A stretch of DNA of 64,000 nt from Tachypleus tridentatus (taxonomy: Eukaryota > Arthropoda > Merostomata > Xiphosura > Limulidae). The position numbers were made by a program, and so were the translations under genes. The notes beneath the pieces were generated by a model that searched no databases, was not told where the DNA came from, and saw only the letters and a list, made by a program, of their open reading frames with translations. Position 1 is the first letter of the stretch. Every line of letters starts with the position of its first letter. Below, piece after piece: positions 1 to 12,562 of this stretch. The stretch lies in NCBI RefSeq assembly GCF_004210375.1, contig NC_134834.1, forward strand, positions 9,856,922 through 9,920,921. Reading direction: 5' to 3'.

Positions 1-31
1 AGCTTTGCGCGAAATTCAAAACAAAACAAAC
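1..31 (+). mobile_element. SINE-A 3' tail (cut by window edge)
   Basis: AGCTTTGCGCGAAATTC followed by A/C-rich tail matches the 3' end of the SINE family seen complete at 11082-11353. The body lies left of the window. Confidence 0.75.
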
Positions 32-120
32 CACAACAGACTATCTGTGCTATGCCCATTTCCGGCATTTGATATCGAATTTTAACATTACAAACCTTTA
101 AGTTTACAGCCGATCCACAA
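32..120 (-). mobile_element. degenerate SINE-B (short tRNA-derived)
   Basis: The plus strand carries a decayed version of the SINE-B core (CTATCTGTGCTATGCCCAT, then ATCGAATTTTAAC). SINE-B read on the minus strand has a tRNA-like head and a GGTTTCGATACCC-type B box; here it is worn. It abuts the SINE-A tail. Confidence 0.55.
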
Positions 121-1205
121 ACGATCCAGTTAGCAAGCTGTAATTCTTTAACGACACGTGAGTGACTTGTATCGAAGGAGTGTATTACTAAAATAAATAG
201 ATACATTGCGACAATTTACCATTCATTACACTAGTCGGTATAGAGTTAGAAAATGACCGTTTGTAATTTTAATGTATAACAAACTACAGCACCAGCCAGG
301 CACGTTTGTAATACCTGTTTCTTAGCAACACAGTCATAAATAACATCATTATTCCAACCACACTTCGTTTTGCACTACTGTAATTACATACGTTCTTAGT
401 ACCAGAATTCAGTACTGAGTCGGTTTAAAGGAACGTGGATAAGCTTTTCGTTAATGTTACCGTGATGTACCTCGCACCAAATATGAACCAAGTTTCGCTA
501 GAATCAGGCAGTTATGTTAGGAATTAGAAATATAAATTAAACACTAATATTCACTAAGTTAGGACTAAAATACTTCACTCGTGTTAAGTCCACACTTTAT
601 TGTAAATTATAAACGAAGGGTAACAAAGATGGCGTTCTAGGGCAACAAAAGAAAACAAGGGCCCTCTCCAAGTTTGTTACTTTGTTACACACATACAAGT
701 ACTACCTTAAAGATAAATAAAAAAAAAATCTGCTAGTTTCACGACATTGTAAAGAACACTTTACTCTGGTGCTACGATACTAGATGTTAAAAACGTTACG
801 TGTTGGAGAGTATATTGATTTCCAGGAACCGAATCTAAACACATGCTCACCCTGAGATACATTTAACTGCAGTTCGTGTTTTGTGCTACAAATTTAACAC
901 ATAAATTTTTGTCTACAATTGAGTAATCAATAAACCCACGTTACTCATTCGTTTCGAAAGTTTGCTGGGTTACAAAGCGTTTGTGACTCACTACCCGTCA
1001 ACGTTAGTTAAAATGTATTTAGTTTTCTAACCTGTTTGGTGGTGAACTTAGTTAAAACGTATAAAAAGAAGTCAAATCTGCTGAAATCTATTATTATTTT
1101 AGACCTGTATAAAACAGTATAATTTCCTATGCACTAACATAACTAAGGCTTGTGGAAACTAGTTTGATCTTCAATAAGCTAATATTAATTTATGCCTAGT
1201 GAAAG
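121..1205. other. unique AT-rich DNA, no gene seen
   Basis: About 1.1 kb of AT-rich sequence with stops in all frames. I recognise no exon, TE or RNA gene. Confidence 0.6.
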
Positions 1206-3005
1206 TAGTTTAATATGCTACATGCATACATTAGTAAAACTTGTGTAGTTTAATATGCTACACTTGTTAAAAGCTGTGTAATTTAATATGCTACAGTTGA
1301 TAAAACCTGTGTAGTTTAATATGCTACATTAGTAAAACCTGTGTAATTTAATATGCTACATTATATAAAACCTGTGTTGTTTAATATGCTACATTAGTAA
1401 AACCTGTGTAATTTAATATGCTACATTATATAAAACCTGTGTTGTTTAATATGCTACATTAGATAAAACCTGTGTTGTTTAATATGTTACATTAGATAAA
1501 ACCTGTGTAGTTTAATATGTTACATTAGATAAAACCTGTGTAATTTAATATGCTACAGTTGATAAAACCTGTGTAGTTTAATATGTTACATTAGATAAAA
1601 CCTGTGTAGTTTAATATGTTACATTAGATAAAACCTGTGTAGTTTAATATGTTACATTAGATAAAACCTGTGTAATTTAATATGCTACATTAGATAAAAC
1701 CTGTGTAGTTTAATATGTTACATTAGATAAAACCTGTGTAGTTTAATATGTTACATTAGATAAAACCTGTGTAATTTAATATGTTACATTAGATAAAACC
1801 TGTGTAGTTTAATATGTTACATTAGATAAAACCTGTGTAATTTAATATGCTACATTAGATAAAACCTGTGTAGTTTAATATGTTACATTAGATAAAACCT
1901 GTGTAGTTTAATATGTTACATTAGATAAAACCTGTGTAATTTAATATGCTACATTAGATAAAACCTGTGTAATTTAATATGCTACATTAGATAAAACCTG
2001 TGTAGTTTAATATGTTACATTAGATAAAACCTGTGTAGTTTAATATGTTACATTAGATAAAACCTGTGTAATTTAATATGCTACATTAGTAAAACCTGTG
2101 TAATTTAATATGCTACATTAGATAAAACCTGTGTAGTTTAATATGCTACATTAGTAAAACCTGTGTAATTTAATATGCTACATTAGATAAAACCTGTGTA
2201 GTTTAATATGTTACATTAGATAAAACCTGTGTAGTTTAATATGTTACATTAGATAAAACCTGTGTAATTTAATATGCTACATTAGATAAAACCTGTGTAG
2301 TTTAATATGCTACATTAGTAAAACCTGTGTAAGTTAATATGCTACATTAGATAAAACCTGTGTAGTTTAATATGTTACATTAGATAAAACCTGTGTAAGT
2401 TAATATGCTACATTAGATAAAACCTGTGTAGTTTAATATGTTACATTAGATAAAACCTGTGTAGTTTAATATGTTACATTAGATAAAACCTGTGTAATTT
2501 AATATGCTACATTAGATAAAACCTGTGTAATTTAATATGCTACATTAGATAAAACCTGTGTAGTTTAATATGCTACATTAGTAAAACCTGTGTAAGTTAA
2601 TATGCTACATTAGATAAAACCTGTGTAGTTTAATATGTTACATTAGATAAAACCTGTGTAGTTTAATATGTTACATTAGATAAAACCTGTGTAATTTAAT
2701 ATGCTACATTAGATAAAACCTGTGTAATTTAATATGTTACATTAGATAAAACCTGTGTAGTTTAATATGCTACATTAGATAAAACCTGTGTAATTTAATA
2801 TGCTACATTAGATAAAACCTGTGTAATTTAATATGCTACATTAGATAAAACCTGTGTAATTTAATATGCTACATTAGATAAAACCTGTGTAATTTAATAT
2901 GCTACATTAGATAAAACCTGTGTAATTTAATATGCTACATTAGATAAAACCTGTGTAATTTAATATGCTACATTAGTAAAACCTGTGCAGTTTAATATGT
3001 TACAT
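1206..3005. repeat. tandem array, 33 bp unit (about 54 copies)
   Basis: The unit is TTAGATAAAACCTGTGTAGT plus TTAATATGTTACA. Two sites vary in a limited set of states: GTAGTTTAA versus GTAATTTAA, and ATGCTACAT versus ATGTTACAT. Shorter TTAGTAAAACC units (31 bp) are interspersed. Edge units at about 1206-1380 are more diverged, as expected at array ends. AT-rich and non-coding. Confidence 0.97.
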
Positions 3006-3356
3006 GCCTATATCAGTTATATGCAATGTAAGGAAATCTAGACTTTTACGTGAGGTGAAGAGCTCGAGATTGTTAGATTTTTACCGTAATGTCATAAAAT
3101 TTATCTCTGATGTTAAAACACTTATTTCACGTATTATAAAGTTATATCTAATATAAAGTATCTCAGTGTTGTATCAGAACGAATAATCAACTGAAACGAT
3201 GCTTGAAAACAAATCTGTAAAGTGACACATTTCACAAAGTAGACGTTAAACAAGTAACGTGGTTACCGTACGATTATACAAATAATAACGTACCACACCA
3301 GTGACTTAGGATGTTAATAAAAGGAAGCGACCGGAGGAAGGCAAAAGAAATGCTCA
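3006..3356. other. spacer between two arrays
   Basis: About 350 bp of AT-rich unique sequence between the 33 bp and 43 bp arrays. Nothing recognised. Confidence 0.6.
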
Positions 3357-4890
3357 ACCAATATATCGTAACCAGACAATCACAAACAATGATTTGTAAA
3401 TGATTATATCGTAACCAGATAATCACAAACAATGATTTGTAAACGATTATATCGTAACCAGATAATCACAAACAATGATTTGTAAACGATTATATCGTAA
3501 CCAGATAATCACAAACAATGATTTGTAAACCAATATATCATAACCAAATAATCACAAACAATGATTTCTAAACCAATATTTCGTAACCAGATAATCACAA
3601 ACTATAATTTCTAAACCAATATATCGTAACCAACAAATCACAAACAGTTATTTCTGAACCATTTTTTCGTAACCAGGAAATCACAAACAGTTATTTCTGA
3701 ACCAGTATATCGTAACCAGGAAATCACAAACAACGATTTCTAATCCAATATATCGTAAGCAGGAAATTACAATGATTTCAGAACCAGTATATCGTAACCA
3801 GAAAATCACAAACAATGATTTGTAAACCAATATATCATAACCAGATAATCACAAACAATGATTTGTAAACCAATATATCGTAACCAGATAATAACAAACA
3901 ATGATTTCTAAACTAATATATCGTAACAAGATAATCACAAACAATGATTTGTAAACCGATATATCGTAACAAGATAATCACAAACAATGATTTGTAAACC
4001 AATATATCGTAACCAGATAATCACAAACAATGATTTGTAAACCAATATATCGTAACCAGATAATCACAAACAATGATTTGTAAACCAATACATCGTGACC
4101 AGATAATCACAAACAATGATGTCTAAACTAGTATATCGTAACCAGATAATCACAAACTATGATTTCTAAACCAATATATCGTAACCAGATAATCACAAAC
4201 AATGATTTGTAAACCAATATATCATAACCAAATAATCACAAACAATGATTTCTAAACCAATATTTCGTAACCAGCAAATCACAAACAGTTATTTCTGAAC
4301 CATTTTTTCATAACCAGTAAATCACAAACAGTTATTTCTGAACCAGTATATCGTAACCAGGAAATTACAATGATTTCAGAACCAGTATATCGTAACCAGA
4401 AAATCACAAACAGTTATTTCTGAACCAGTATATCGTAACCAGGAAATCACAAACAATGATTTCTAAGCCAATATATCGTAACCAGAAATCACAAACAATG
4501 ATTTCTAAGCCAATATATCGTAACCAGGAAATCACAAACAATGATTTCTAAGCCAATATATCGTAACCAGGAAATCACAAACAATGATTTCTAACCCCAT
4601 GTATCGTAACCAGTAAATCACAAACAATGATTTTTCAACGAATATGTTGTAACCAATAAAACATAAATAACGATTTTTGAACTTATGTATCGTAACCAGA
4701 AAAACACAAACAATGATTTTTCAGATTATATATTGTAACCAGAAAAACACAAAGAACGATTTCTTAACGAATATGTTGTAACCAATAACACATAAATAAC
4801 GAATTTTCAACTTATCGTAATCAGTAAAACACAAACAATGATTTCTCAACATATCACAACCAGGAAAACATAAAATATGTTTTTTCACAT
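3357..4890. repeat. tandem array, 43 bp unit (about 35 copies)
   Basis: The unit is CGTAACCAGATAATCACAAA followed by CAATGATTTGTAAACCAATATAT. Copies differ in GATTTGTAAAC/GATTTCTAAAC and in GATAATC/GGAAATC. They decay strongly after about 4600, where several units carry AAAACACAAA. The short frame at 4721-4948 on the minus strand is a by-product of the decayed units. Confidence 0.96.
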
Positions 4891-7800
4891 GTTCAAATAT
4901 CCAGTTCTTGGAGAGAAAGAGAAGAGAATATGTTGACTCTAAATCCATCCACAGTTTTCATCTATATTGCACCAGATATCCAAAATTTTCTCTTGAATCA
5001 GGAAATTCAAGTTCACTCATGAAACGTGTAAGGTATCCACTCATTTACTAAAAGAACTACTTAGCTATGTCTGGATGTTAGTGGTACAACTGGTTAGTGG
5101 TACAAATTTCAATATTGTTGCCCATTTGTTTTAATCTTGTTACAATGATTTTGTTCTCAATAGTTCATAGTTCTGACCTTCGTTGCACATGACTTATGGC
5201 TATTGTTACGCTGATTGTTCTTTGTTACTGTTGTGTAAACGTAGTTTTACTTTTACTTGGTCGTGTTAAATGTACATTTCCTCTGGAACAATGTTTACGA
5301 TAAACAATTAAAAGTGTTTTTAAAAGCCTAATTAAGATAAAAATAATTACATTTTATATCTATCACGAATATTAAAAATAAGGCTTGGAACTCAATTCTT
5401 TCGTGTTAAATACCGAAAATATAAAATAATGTTTCGTAGCATTCGTAATTCAGAAACCGAATTGTGTTATTCGTGTACGACGTAGGAATAGAATGAGAAA
5501 AACTCCAGCAAATTCTAGAACCTTTTGTGATAAGGACCTGTCTCTGGGCTTTTAACAGTATCATGGCTTACGAAACAAATTCTATTGCAGAATAGAATGA
5601 GTCGATATGTAGCCATATTACTGTGTGATGAGAAATGTTAAAATGAAATGAAACTGTTAAACTATTTTAACAATATATTTAATGTATATGTGACTAGAAT
5701 TACGGATATTTTTCATCTCATGCCAGTCACGCACAGTTCAGTTGTTGCCTTTAACTTTGATTTTATAGGGTTAGCTACCCCACCCCAACATTGTGCATTA
5801 TAAAAATTAAAACTATATATTGAAACGAAGGAAGATATTCAGATGTGAAACGCTTATAATGTTATTAGTAAAATTACGTAGTGTGAGGTTACAAATTCAT
5901 AAAGTGTTATTAATATAGTCACTTTCAGAGTTCTTGCTTGTTGTTGTTCTTTGGAAGGTTTTTAATCGAGAAGGTGTTTAAATAGAGATATACATTTTGT
6001 TTAAAAGTATTGATCGTTTTATATTATAGTTTTAAACTATCTATGCGCTTTGGTATTAATTTCATTTAGACAATTAACGATCTTCTAAGGAACTCTGCAT
6101 TAGTTCTTACACATATCAAGTAAAGCCAGAAATGTGTTTTGTGTGTAAATCTCTAGTCGCGTGCAGAGAAGACAGTTTTACAGGGACACGTGTTACAGTA
6201 TAACAACGCGACTTTACATCCTTGAGCGTCAATGGACAAAATGTTTCTTTGAAAATTCTGTACAAAGTGTAATTTAAAAGAAAAATAAGATAAAATAGTA
6301 AGTAAACCATACAAGAGTAAACTTAGAATATAAGTAAGAACTTTAACTTAGTGATTTTAATTATGTAATATAAAAAATAAATTTATAGGCCTTCTATATA
6401 GTTGTTTGAATAAGAAACATAAGAACATAAGAAATCTACAGTTAAGATCTTTAAATAATCAAATCATAAAAATAAGCAGACATATTAACAATATTTCTCC
6501 ACGGTGTTACTCAGTTTACCCCTGCTAACTGAAATAAACCTTTCTCGCACAGTTACATCAGCTAAGTTGAGAGCCCTGGCTTTGCACGTAAGCCGGGATG
6601 TAAGACATTTCTTTATATTGTTTAGTACATACAACCATTTCTAATAAGAACTCATGTAACAGAAATATTACACAGAATATTATCAGACGTTGTGATATAT
6701 ATGAAGGATGACGTAATTTCTCAGAGGTGATTTGGTTTATTGTGCCAAAGATCAAACATTACTCATACTCGGGACCTATCCATTCTTTGTAAATGTGGCC
6801 TACAGGGGGAGCACTACAACAATAACTAAGATCTGCAGAAATCTAGACTGCCAACAAAACTGGCGCCAAAAAGACTGCCCGTCGCGACAGTCAGCCAAGC
6901 GAGTTCTGAACTGGAATCCAATTTGTTTAGGTGCCTTGTTTGTAAAACACCATCAAGTCCGGGAAGTCCATTTTCGAAAGCTGCGTTTTCCTATTCTGCA
7001 TTATCATGACTCAGAAAATTAAAACCTATAACACACAGTTAATGAAAAGAGTAAAAACAGTACACACAAAGAAGATATAGTATGAAACACGTCCGGCCAA
7101 ATCTGGTTATACATAAGCAGAAAGGGTCTTAATATCACTGAGGTTTAATGGACAGACAGACGGATGGATATACAGACAGAAAGAGAAATAAAAGCAGTAA
7201 ATTGGACTGACTTCACAAAAATATAAATTTTAAGTATTTAAGTAAGAAAGTGTTATCTGAGCACGTGTAGGAACATTTTGGTTTTAAAAGATAAAATTCT
7301 TTGATAGCAAACATACACATTCTATAAATTCCCTAAAATATTACTTTTTAAATGTATTATTATGGATACACAGAAATTTCAGAGACCACTGGTTAAAAGT
7401 AGGAAGGTTCTTGCCATATACTTAGGGTTCATCGTATTGCTTAAGAACAATTTATAACGCTAGATCATTTGACAGTGCAATACTGCAGTGGGTAGACTCC
7501 AGTCAGGCGTAACGTGCCGTATTATTTTGCGAGGACGGATATTTTTATAGCAAAAAGCTGCATAAGCAGGTCATAGTAAACGGTGGTATTGACAAAGGAA
7601 AATTAACTCATCCATGATATGATGATATAAAACTACCAAGATATCAGCGTACCACGAGGAAGTCTGCTACTAGAATCATCAAAGTTAGAATACCTTACCA
7701 TCCATAAATTCTACCACATTCAAATGACACTGTTAATAAACTACATTTATCTTAAGCACAGAGAAAACATTCAAGCTCCTATTCAGATATATTGGCAAGA

Positions 7801-8364
7801 GAAATATAAACTGTAGAAAACTGTTCGGAAAAAAAACACACAACAACATGGCAGATGGGTAATAAAAGTTTGTTACAGCTCCCAACAAGGTTTTGTTGTA
7901 CTCAAACAGCAGCGTGAAGAAAGCGGTCTTATATCACCCCTCGAGGTGATAAGGACTTTCTAATCAGATGCAGAGACTCTAAAGAAATGCAAACTTCACA
8001 ACGTACACAGGGAAGTTAAGATAAATCGTAGTTTTTATTAAAAGATTGCACTGAAATCAATTATGCGAGATACAATTCCTGTGAGTACATTGTACGGCTC
8101 TATCAGGATAAAGCGTAAAGTGACACGTTCAAGACCTTTCTAGAAACTGTTGGTGAATAAAACTGGCGTTCACACCGCGCACACAATGTATGCTTAAAAC
8201 ATGGTCTTGGAAACCAACGTATAGTGGCTGGTCTGTAAAAAACAATTAAGACGTTTGATCTAGCTTTGGTCTTGCTGTATTTCACAGATATTTGTTGGAT
8301 AACAGAACGTTAATAATCATAGAAAACATAGTTCAAAATTCAACATGATGGATGGAAAAACGAC
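4891..8364. other. 3.5 kb AT-rich DNA without a supported gene
   Basis: Frames of 60-96 codons occur (for example plus strand 6732-7022), but I recognise none. None has splice-site context, codon bias or family motifs. No TE identified. Confidence 0.55.
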
Positions 8365-8640
8365 GTTTTACTTACAACAGATAATAAATATTAAGTGTGT
8401 AACGACAACGCTTTACCTACAACAGATAATAAATATGTGTGTAACGACAACGCTTTACCTACAACAGATAATAAATATTAAGTGTGTAACGACAACGCTT
8501 TACCTACAACAGATAATAAATATTAAGTGTGTAACGACAACGCTTTACCTACAACAGATAATAAATATTAAGTGTGTAACGACGACGCTTTACCTACAAC
8601 AGATAATGAATATTAAGTGTGTAACGACAACGCTTTATGT
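8365..8640. repeat. tandem array, 45 bp unit (6 copies)
   Basis: The unit is CGCTTTACCTACAACAGATA plus ATAAATATTAAGTGTGTAACGACAA in six near-identical copies, one with a 3 bp deletion. Because 45 is divisible by three, a frame (TLYLQQIINIKCVTT repeated) stays open. I regard it as non-coding. Confidence 0.95.
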
Positions 8641-9230
8641 TCCATGGATAAAGACAAGGCCTCATTAACCTATTTATTTATTCGATTATCGATTTGTTAA
8701 AAGTAATTCAAATCAAAAATAAATGTATATCATTTAAACGATACTGCAAATGTACGTTTTGCAACATGTAAGTTAGGCCACGAAAAAATGTTATTTTGTA
8801 GCAATTTTCGTCCACAATTGTTTTATAATGTATCTGGGTCTATCCTTGGTGCGGTTAAGCGAGAGTATAAATAGACATGCGCAGTGTAAAAGAGAGAGAT
8901 GTTAGCGTCTTATTGGTTGAATTTATGATACATTCTTCTTACTCTTAGGCAATTTAAATATTTCATGTTTTTGAATAACACTGGAGAAAACTGTAATATC
9001 TGTAAAACGTGAAACTACAGTATCGTCACGAACCCACTCGGTGTTACTGAAAGAGATAATAAAACCTTGACACGAAACTTACACAAACGTTAGCCAACTA
9101 GTCTCTTAATGGAAGTGATTTTATATATATATATATAAAAGACAGTTTTGGTTTACTTTCCCTAAATCACAAGTTTTATTCATTCATTTTTACACACGAT
9201 TTGTCGAAGTGAATTCTGCATTTCCTAGCA
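8641..9230. other. AT-rich spacer with a TATA-like box
   Basis: Unique sequence. TATAAATA at 8866-8873 is followed by TGCGCAGTG and a purine-rich stretch, and looks like a core promoter, but no gene follows it. A (TA)n run lies at about 9122-9137. The promoter reading is speculative. Confidence 0.35.
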
Positions 9231-9434
9231 ACGAATATGCTCGTCCTTTCAACTGTGAGGGCGTTATAATGTCACGACTGTTCCTACTATCCGTTAACAA
9301 TGTGTAATCCAGCAGATTGTGTTGGGGAGAGTTCACTAGGTGCCTTCCCTATAGTTTCACACTACTAAATAAGGGCGAATAGCACAAATATCCCTCGTGA
9401 AGCTTTGCGCGAAATTCAAAAGAAAGAAAGAAAA
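9231..9434 (+). mobile_element. SINE-A, headless and diverged
   Basis: The body matches the SINE-A consensus from ATGCTCGTCC through GCGTTATAATGTCACG to AGCTTTGCGCGAAATTC, ending in an AAAG-rich tail. The tRNA-like head with A and B boxes is missing. The next tandem array begins ten bases beyond the tail. Confidence 0.85.
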
Positions 9435-9443
9435 TGTTTCGCA

Positions 9444-10428
9444 TTAAGTTAGTTTCAACAGAACTATTCTTTAGTTAGTTTTAACAGAATTACTGTTCAT
9501 TTAGTTTCAACAGAACTATTCCTTAGTTAGTTTCAACAGAACTACTCCTTAGTTATTTTCAACAGAACTACTCCTTAGTTAGCTTCAACAGAACTACTGT
9601 TCAGTTAGTTTCAACAGAACTACTCTTTAGTTAGTTTCAACAGAACTATTCTTTAGTTAGTTTCAACAGAACTACTCTTTAGTTAGTTTCAACAGAACTA
9701 CTCTTTAGTTAGTTTCAAGAGAACTAATCTTTAGTTAGTTTCAACAGAACTATTCTTTAGTTAGTTTCAACAGAACTACTCCTTAGTTAGTTTCGACAGA
9801 ACTATTTTTAGTTAGTTTCAACAGAACTATTTTTAGTTAGTTTCAACAGAACTATTCTTTAGTTAGTTTCAACAGAACTACTCTTTAGTTAGTTTCAACA
9901 GAACTACTCCTTAGTTAGTTTCAACAGAACTATTCTTTAGTTAGTTTCAACAGAACTACTCTTTAGTTAGTTTCAACAGAACTATTCTTTAGTTAGTTTC
10001 AACAGAACTATTCTTTAGTTAGTTTCAACAGAACTACTCTTTAGTTAGTTTCAAGAGAACTAATCTTTAGTTAGTTTCAACAGAACTATTCTTTAGTTAG
10101 TTTCAACAGAACTACTCCTTAGTTAGTTTCGACAGAACTATTTTTAGTTAGTTTCAACAGAACTATTTTTAGTTAGTTTCAACAGAACTATTCTTTAGTT
10201 AGTTTCAACAGAACTACTCTTTAGTTAGTTTCAACAGAACTACTCCTTAGTTAGTTTCAACAGAACTATTCTTTAGTTAGTTTCAACAGAACTACTCTTT
10301 AGTTAGTTTCAAGAGAACTAATCTTTAGTTAGTTTCAACAGAACTATTCTTTAGTTAGTTTCAACAGAACTACTCCTTAGTTAGTTTCGACAGAACTATT
10401 CTTTAGTTAGTTTCAACAGAACTACTCT
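9444..10428. repeat. tandem array, 26 bp unit (about 37 copies)
   Basis: The unit is AGTTAGTTTCAACAGAACTA plus CTCTTT. Variant units (CTCCTT, ATTTTT, AGAGAACTAATC) recur in the same order, so blocks of about ten units were duplicated: the series around 9720-9890 reappears around 10045-10215 and partly again from about 10300. The array starts directly after a SINE-A tail. Confidence 0.96.
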
Positions 10429-11081
10429 TCAACGCTGTTGCAGATAGTAAACAGGAATCAATTTAGTTTCTTTATGGTAAAGTCACTAAAAGGAAAATTA
10501 TTTGTTTGTCTGTCTCTATACACATTGGTTAACAGTCCTACTGCCTGAAATAAAAACAACCGATCGTGTGATGAAAATGCAATCGAAGTTAAGATTTGAG
10601 TGTTTTATCTGTCACAATATTTAAATAAAAATTATGGTTGAGCAACGCCCGATTTAAGGTATATAAATATATCGACAGCCACTTGGACTTCGTAGTGTGC
10701 TCGAGCGGCCCGAGACAGATATCGACCCAATATTGTTTCGTCAACTAATGGTTATTTCATTGGCCGTGCTGCTTGAGATATGGTAGATGTGTAGTGGTCA
10801 CACAGTTTGAAATACTTTACTATCAGAGCCTTCAGTACAGAATGCAGACCATATTATTGGTATGTGATCCCAGACTGAGATTACAACATCTTTTACACAT
10901 AATGTGTTGCATCAGAATCAAGTAATCCTTGTAAATCTTCTATAGAGAACGAAACCCGTGTTTTTTCTATTTACCTTTTCAACATACCTAGACTGTATTC
11001 TTATCCAGTAAATACAAACATTGATTCATGTTCTGAAGCCTATGTGGCTATACTTTCTTTTGTCTCTTTATTATTACTTGT
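10429..11081. other. unique DNA, no gene seen
   Basis: About 650 bp of AT-rich sequence. Nothing recognised. Confidence 0.55.
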
Positions 11082-11353
11082 GGTCTGGCATGGCCAGGTG
11101 GGTTAGGGTGTTCAACCCGTAATCTGAGGGTCGCGGGTTCGAATCCCCGTCGCACCAAATATGCTCGCCCTTTCAGACGCGGGAGCGTTATAATGTTACA
11201 ATCAATCCCACTATTCGTTGGTAAAAGAGTAGCCCAAGAGTTGACAATAGGTGATGATGACTAGCTGCCTTTTCCTCTAGTCTTACATTGCTAAATTAGG
11301 GACGGCTAGCGCAGATAGCCCTTAATTAGCTTTGCACGAAATTCCAAACAAAC
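11082..11353 (+). mobile_element. SINE-A, full-length tRNA-derived SINE
   Basis: Complete copy. It has a tRNA-like head with A box TGGCCAGGTGGG and B box GGTTCGAATCC at about 11134-11146, giving an internal RNA polymerase III promoter. A body of about 170 bp follows (TGCTCGCCCTTTCAG ... GGGACGGCTAGCGCAGATAG), then the conserved tail AGCTTTGCACGAAATTCC with A/C-rich 3' end. Such elements move using a partner LINE's machinery. This is the best-preserved plus-strand copy. Confidence 0.93.
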
Positions 11354-11677
11354 TATTACCTGTTGTTCTGGCTCAGGTTTTATATCACTTCAAGAGAATG
11401 TACAGTTTACCAGTTGGTTAATGCAAGTAGTCTTGAAAAGGAAAGAAAAACTTCTTACACGAGTTATCGACAAATACCACAAACTTTAACTCAGGTGTAG
11501 TAGGTGTTATTAGCTCTTGGCATATATTGTTCGTTTTATTAAAACCGAAGAATGGTACAAAAAAACTAGGAACTAGGCTCAGTTTAGCGTCATTTCTTAA
11601 AGTTTCCATAACTTCCATGTAACAGTCCCATATACACAAGAAATGAGTCGTAATACGAATTTAGAAAAAGGTCTGAC

Positions 11678-11870
11678 ATGACCTGGCACTCAACTTGCAA
11701 TCGGCGAACCGCGGATGGTAATTCCATTACCGATAATGGTCACTCTGTCCGACGTGGGAGCGCTGTAATATGACTGTAAAACCTAATGACCGCTGTCCAA
11801 GAGAGTAACTTAAGAGTCTTTGTCCCTTAGACCTTCCACACATGCAGCTTAATGAAATATAGCCCACATA
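11678..11870 (+). mobile_element. SINE-A, badly diverged copy
   Basis: TGACCTGGCACTCAACTTGC, GGTCACTCTGTCCGACGTGG, GAGCGCTGTAATATGACTGT and AAGAGAGTAACTTAAGAGTC follow the SINE-A consensus in order with many substitutions. It is an old insertion. Confidence 0.65.
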
Positions 11871-11994
11871 AGTGGTGAATGAGGTCATCTTTTTTTCTAA
11901 ACAAAAGCGTTCATGAAAAATAAGTGTATATATACAAATCTCAATTCGTTGTGATACCTATGTTTCTTTCTTTATTATTAAGTAGAAATATATA

Positions 11995-12065
11995 CAACGG
12001 GCAATCTGTGCTCAGCAAACCACGGGTGTCGAAAACCGTTTTTTGAGGTTATAAGCCTTGAGAAT
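11995..12065 (-). mobile_element. SINE-B remnant
   Basis: The plus strand reads GGGCAATCTGTGCTCAGCAA, CCACGGGTGTCGAAAACC and GTTATAAGCC, the SINE-B core. The minus-strand reading contains the B box region GGTTTTCGACACCC. Confidence 0.65.
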
Positions 12066-12562
12066 CAAAGTTTAGCCACTAATGGAGGTGACATTATTAA
12101 ACCAAATGACATTTTAAGAAACGAAGCTCTCGAAATAATTTTTTTTTCGATTATTGGTAGAATTTTCAGCTTGCAGTCGTAGCGGGAGACAACTGAAAAA
12201 CCTTTGTACAAAATGTTTGTCTCAGCAACCTTAGCATGCCCATAATGGCTCGATGTAACACTCAATTGCAGAACTTACGCTGTTTGTAAATCCAAGTCAG
12301 GAGTTCCTGTCCTGGTGGAGGCATACAAAAATTAGTTTCTAAACGTCCAAAGTTTGATCAAACGTTAATTCGTGTAGTTTATTTGCTACAAAGTTATATT
12401 AAGACCTGTTTGCCTATCAGTGCCAGTCCAGGCATGAGCAAACAACGAGCCATACGGTTCTCGTGCCATTAAAATTAAACATTTTGTCTTAATATAACAG
12501 TTTTCTAATCCTTTAAAACAATAAGCACAACTAATTCAATCAGAACAAAACATATTAATTTG
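12066..12562. other. unique AT-rich spacer
   Basis: About 500 bp between a SINE-B remnant and the 48 bp array; nothing recognised. Confidence 0.5.

Noticed and set aside
1206-4890. CRISPR array (regular repeats)
   Set aside because: There are no unique spacers between repeats, the units are contiguous, and the genome is eukaryotic.
6732-7022. 96-codon frame on the plus strand
   Set aside because: No recognisable domain, no promoter or splice context, and a length expected by chance in this much DNA.
11082-11160. Functional tRNA gene
   Set aside because: The A and B boxes belong to a SINE head. The sequence continues directly into the SINE body, and the cloverleaf (acceptor stem pairing) is not maintained.
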